From the NCBI GenBank assembly GCA_019633425.1, contig WSUB01000030.1:1-64000 (forward strand): a DNA stretch of 64,000 nucleotides. The letters run 5' to 3'. Below, piece after piece: positions 61,974-64,000 of this stretch. The notes beneath the pieces are model-generated. The model did no database searches. It was not told the DNA's origin and saw only the letters and a program-made list of their open reading frames with translations. Source of the DNA: Tulasnella sp. 424 (Eukaryota; Basidiomycota; Agaricomycetes; Cantharellales; Tulasnellaceae). The stretch's first letter is position 1. Every line of letters begins with the position of its first letter. A program made the translations under genes and the position numbers.

Positions 61974-64000
61974 TCACCCTTGTACCGCACTCTCCCGCAA
62001 CCATCGAAGAAGCCCTTGAGTACCTACAAAAAAACACGCTACGTTTGACTCTATCGGACGGACCTCATCCCTTCCCCCACTCACCTTCCCGGAGCCACAC
62101 TGTTCTCGGGGGCACTCGGAACCTGTCAAAAAAGCAAGCGGTCGGCTCTCCACCGACTCATTAACCGACGTCAAACCAGTACTTACACGTTACCCTCGAC
62201 GAGCAAGACATCCAGGTGAAGCAGACCCAGAACTGGGGGTAGCTAATAATTGAAAAGAATTCGTATTAGTTAATTGCCATGAATTGATGAATGTGGCTTC
62301 CGGGTTTCGGCGAAACTGTCGCGCGTCATTTTCTCCCTTGACCAAAGATGGTCACATTCCTCCACAATAAGGGGACGGTGACGCGGATGCCCGCCCCCCG
62401 TCGCCCAACCGGCAACAAAACCTTGCCTTTGCGGAGGCCGTCAAAAAAAGAAAAGCCAAACCCACCTTCGGTATTTGATTATCCCGGATGTCGATTTCTT
62501 CACCTCGCCATCCCTCGCCCTCACCACGTCCAAATCGCTCCGCAACTTCCACTAAACCTTCCACATCCACAATCGCATTACCTTTACAATTGTGCGCGCG
62601 TTAGTTAACATTCAATCCAACTGTGTACGGAAAAAAAATAATTCGAGTAAACCTTACCTTTAAGCCTGAGCACCTTGAGTCCACTCTTCCTCCCGTCGCC
62701 CTCCTCGCCACCAGCCGGGAAAAACAACTTGACGAGACCAGGTACTTTCGTCAATCCATTCTCTGACAAGTCCAATGTCGTCATCGCGGGGAACATCCCA
62801 CCCAACAGTTCAAATATCGGCTCATCATCCGTCCCTTCTCCTCCTGCGTCTCCCGACAATCGCCTGACGCGTACGAGATCCCCCAACGCACATCCATCCA
62901 ACAGCACTTCCTCCACTCTCTCTAATCGAACATGATCGACAGAAGCTGGAAGCGTGAACACCGAATCCGCCCGTCGATTGCTCATATGAAGCGCACGTAA
63001 ACTCGAACTCCAGGGTTGTGTCACGATGACAGTCATGGGGAGCGTTTCCGTCGGGACGTTTGGGTCACCTGCACCTCCGATGCCACCAGAAGCAGCAGCA
63101 GCGGACCGGGAGAACGTGAGCGAGGTGTGCCGATTGTGCGCGGGTTTCTTCTTGGATGACGGTAGTGCGAGCGTATGACTTGAAGCATCGTAATGCTTGT
63201 CCAGCGTACCCTTTGCCGCCTGACTCGGTTCTTCCTTGGACGCCGAAGTTGAAGCCGCGTCGACAGTAGTAGCAGCGGCGGCAGCAGCAGCTTGTTCTTT
63301 CGCCTTCCGTTTCGCCTCTTCCGCTTCAGCTGCCTTCCGCTCCTCTTCTAGCCTCTTTCTCAGCCTCCCAGCTTCAGTATGCAAACCTTCGTCCACATCC
63401 GCCTCCCACTGTTCCTTCTGCACGCTCTTGGGTCGATCTTGACGTTTTCGTCCGCCACCCATGACGGGCGGAGCCCCGCGCTCCCTTTCACCGATAGCTA
63501 GACCCGCGGTCCCGTCGGTTTCAGCAGCGTTTGAATTTGAATTTGAATTATTGCCCGTCCGTGATTTCGACTCTGCTTCCACTTCCCACTTTTCCCTCGT
63601 ATCTCTCATCCCCAATCGCACCTCAACTGCTCCCGGAACCACGTCGATAGATTCATTCGGAGCTCCAATCACCGCAGCGCGTTCGACAACAGCTTTGAAG
63701 TACTCTTTCACCTCTTGTTCCGTTAACCACCCGTTCTCGCTGATATCCAGAACGTGCAGGTTCGCAAACGGACCGCTTCTGCTGCTTCTTCCCGCCGCCG
63801 CCGCGGTCTTCCTCGCAGAAGGGTCGGGCGTCTCGGGGAGCGGCGCGAAGGAACCTTGTTCCAATTCGCACTTTTTCATCAACAATTCCTTGAGCGACGG
63901 TGCCGCGGACGAGAGAACAGCGACAAGAGGCGACGCCGCTCCGAGAGGATTGCCCGATAAATCCAGTTTAACCAGACTTTTCGGTGGGAAAGCTCCTGCC
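61974..64000 (-). CDS. Leucine-rich repeat protein, LRRC40-like (5' end outside window)
   Basis: Exons: from beyond 64000 to 62658, then 62581..62466, 62242..62187, 62122..62085 and 62023..61974. LRR segments are visible at both ends: SLVKLDLSGNPLGAAS and LHVLDISENGWL near the window edge, then MTTLDLSENGLTKVPGLVKL, GLKVLRLKGNAIVDVEGLVE and IDIRDNQIPKLPPVLGLL. The C-terminus VEGNVFRVPPRTVWLREGTQ then GLLRWLRE matches the cap of LRRC40-type proteins. Between the LRR blocks lies a charged, Ala/Lys-rich insertion (REKWEVEAESKSR; RKAAEAEEAKRKAKEQ). The role is likely a protein-binding scaffold. Confidence 0.85.

Overview
The window is nuclear DNA of a filamentous basidiomycete. Almost every gene is split by many short introns (about 40-90 bases, GT..AG), several exons are very small, and intergenic gaps are short. 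The housekeeping genes (VTA1, ataxin-2/PBP1, homoserine kinase, PHO88/SND3, TRAP-alpha, V-ATPase subunit c, peroxisomal ABCD transporter) are fungal in type. The kinase-TPR family at the left is of a kind expanded in some Agaricomycetes, such as Rhizoctonia and relatives; that placement is inference from memory. All exon models below were built by hand from splice sites, reading phase and protein family fit.

Region 1 (1-23,215) is an accessory tandem array. It holds five units, all on the minus strand. Each unit has a six-exon gene joining a tyrosine-kinase-like (TKL) protein kinase to a run of near-identical 40-residue TPRs. Four units also carry a conserved spacer of about 2.3 kb. Stop-to-stop spacing is 5194, 5296 and 5371 bases. 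Units 3 (9562-12580) and 5 (20229-23014) are complete and open, and unit 1 is open but cut by the window edge. Unit 2 has a frameshift in the kinase exon and DSG instead of DFG. Unit 4 has a one-base deletion between kinase and TPRs. TPR number differs between copies (7, 9, 9 and 7 in units 2-5). Differences between repeats fall mostly at the TPR positions known to face ligand, so the array looks like a diversifying receptor-kinase cluster.

Region 2 (23,216-64,000) is a gene-dense core segment. In order it holds: a Maf-like pyrophosphatase (+), a C2H2 zinc-finger protein (+), a SAM methyltransferase (-), a small unknown gene (+), PHO88/SND3 (-), a complex I 12-kDa-type subunit (+), TRAP-alpha (-), an unusually long VTA1 (+), a Med9-like protein (-), homoserine kinase THR1 (+), a HAD-like protein (+), an ABCD half-transporter (+), a PRELI/UPS2-type protein (+), ataxin-2/PBP1 (+), CutC (+), V-ATPase subunit c (-), a coiled-coil reading frame broken by one in-frame TAA (+), an unrecognised 872-residue protein (-), and the 3' part of an LRRC40-like gene (-).

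The core genes are unrelated and do not form a pathway, though several serve membranes and organelles: ER targeting (PHO88/SND3, TRAP-alpha), mitochondria (complex I subunit, UPS2), peroxisome (ABCD), endosome and vacuole (VTA1, V-ATPase). Several pairs share short divergent promoters or closely spaced convergent ends.
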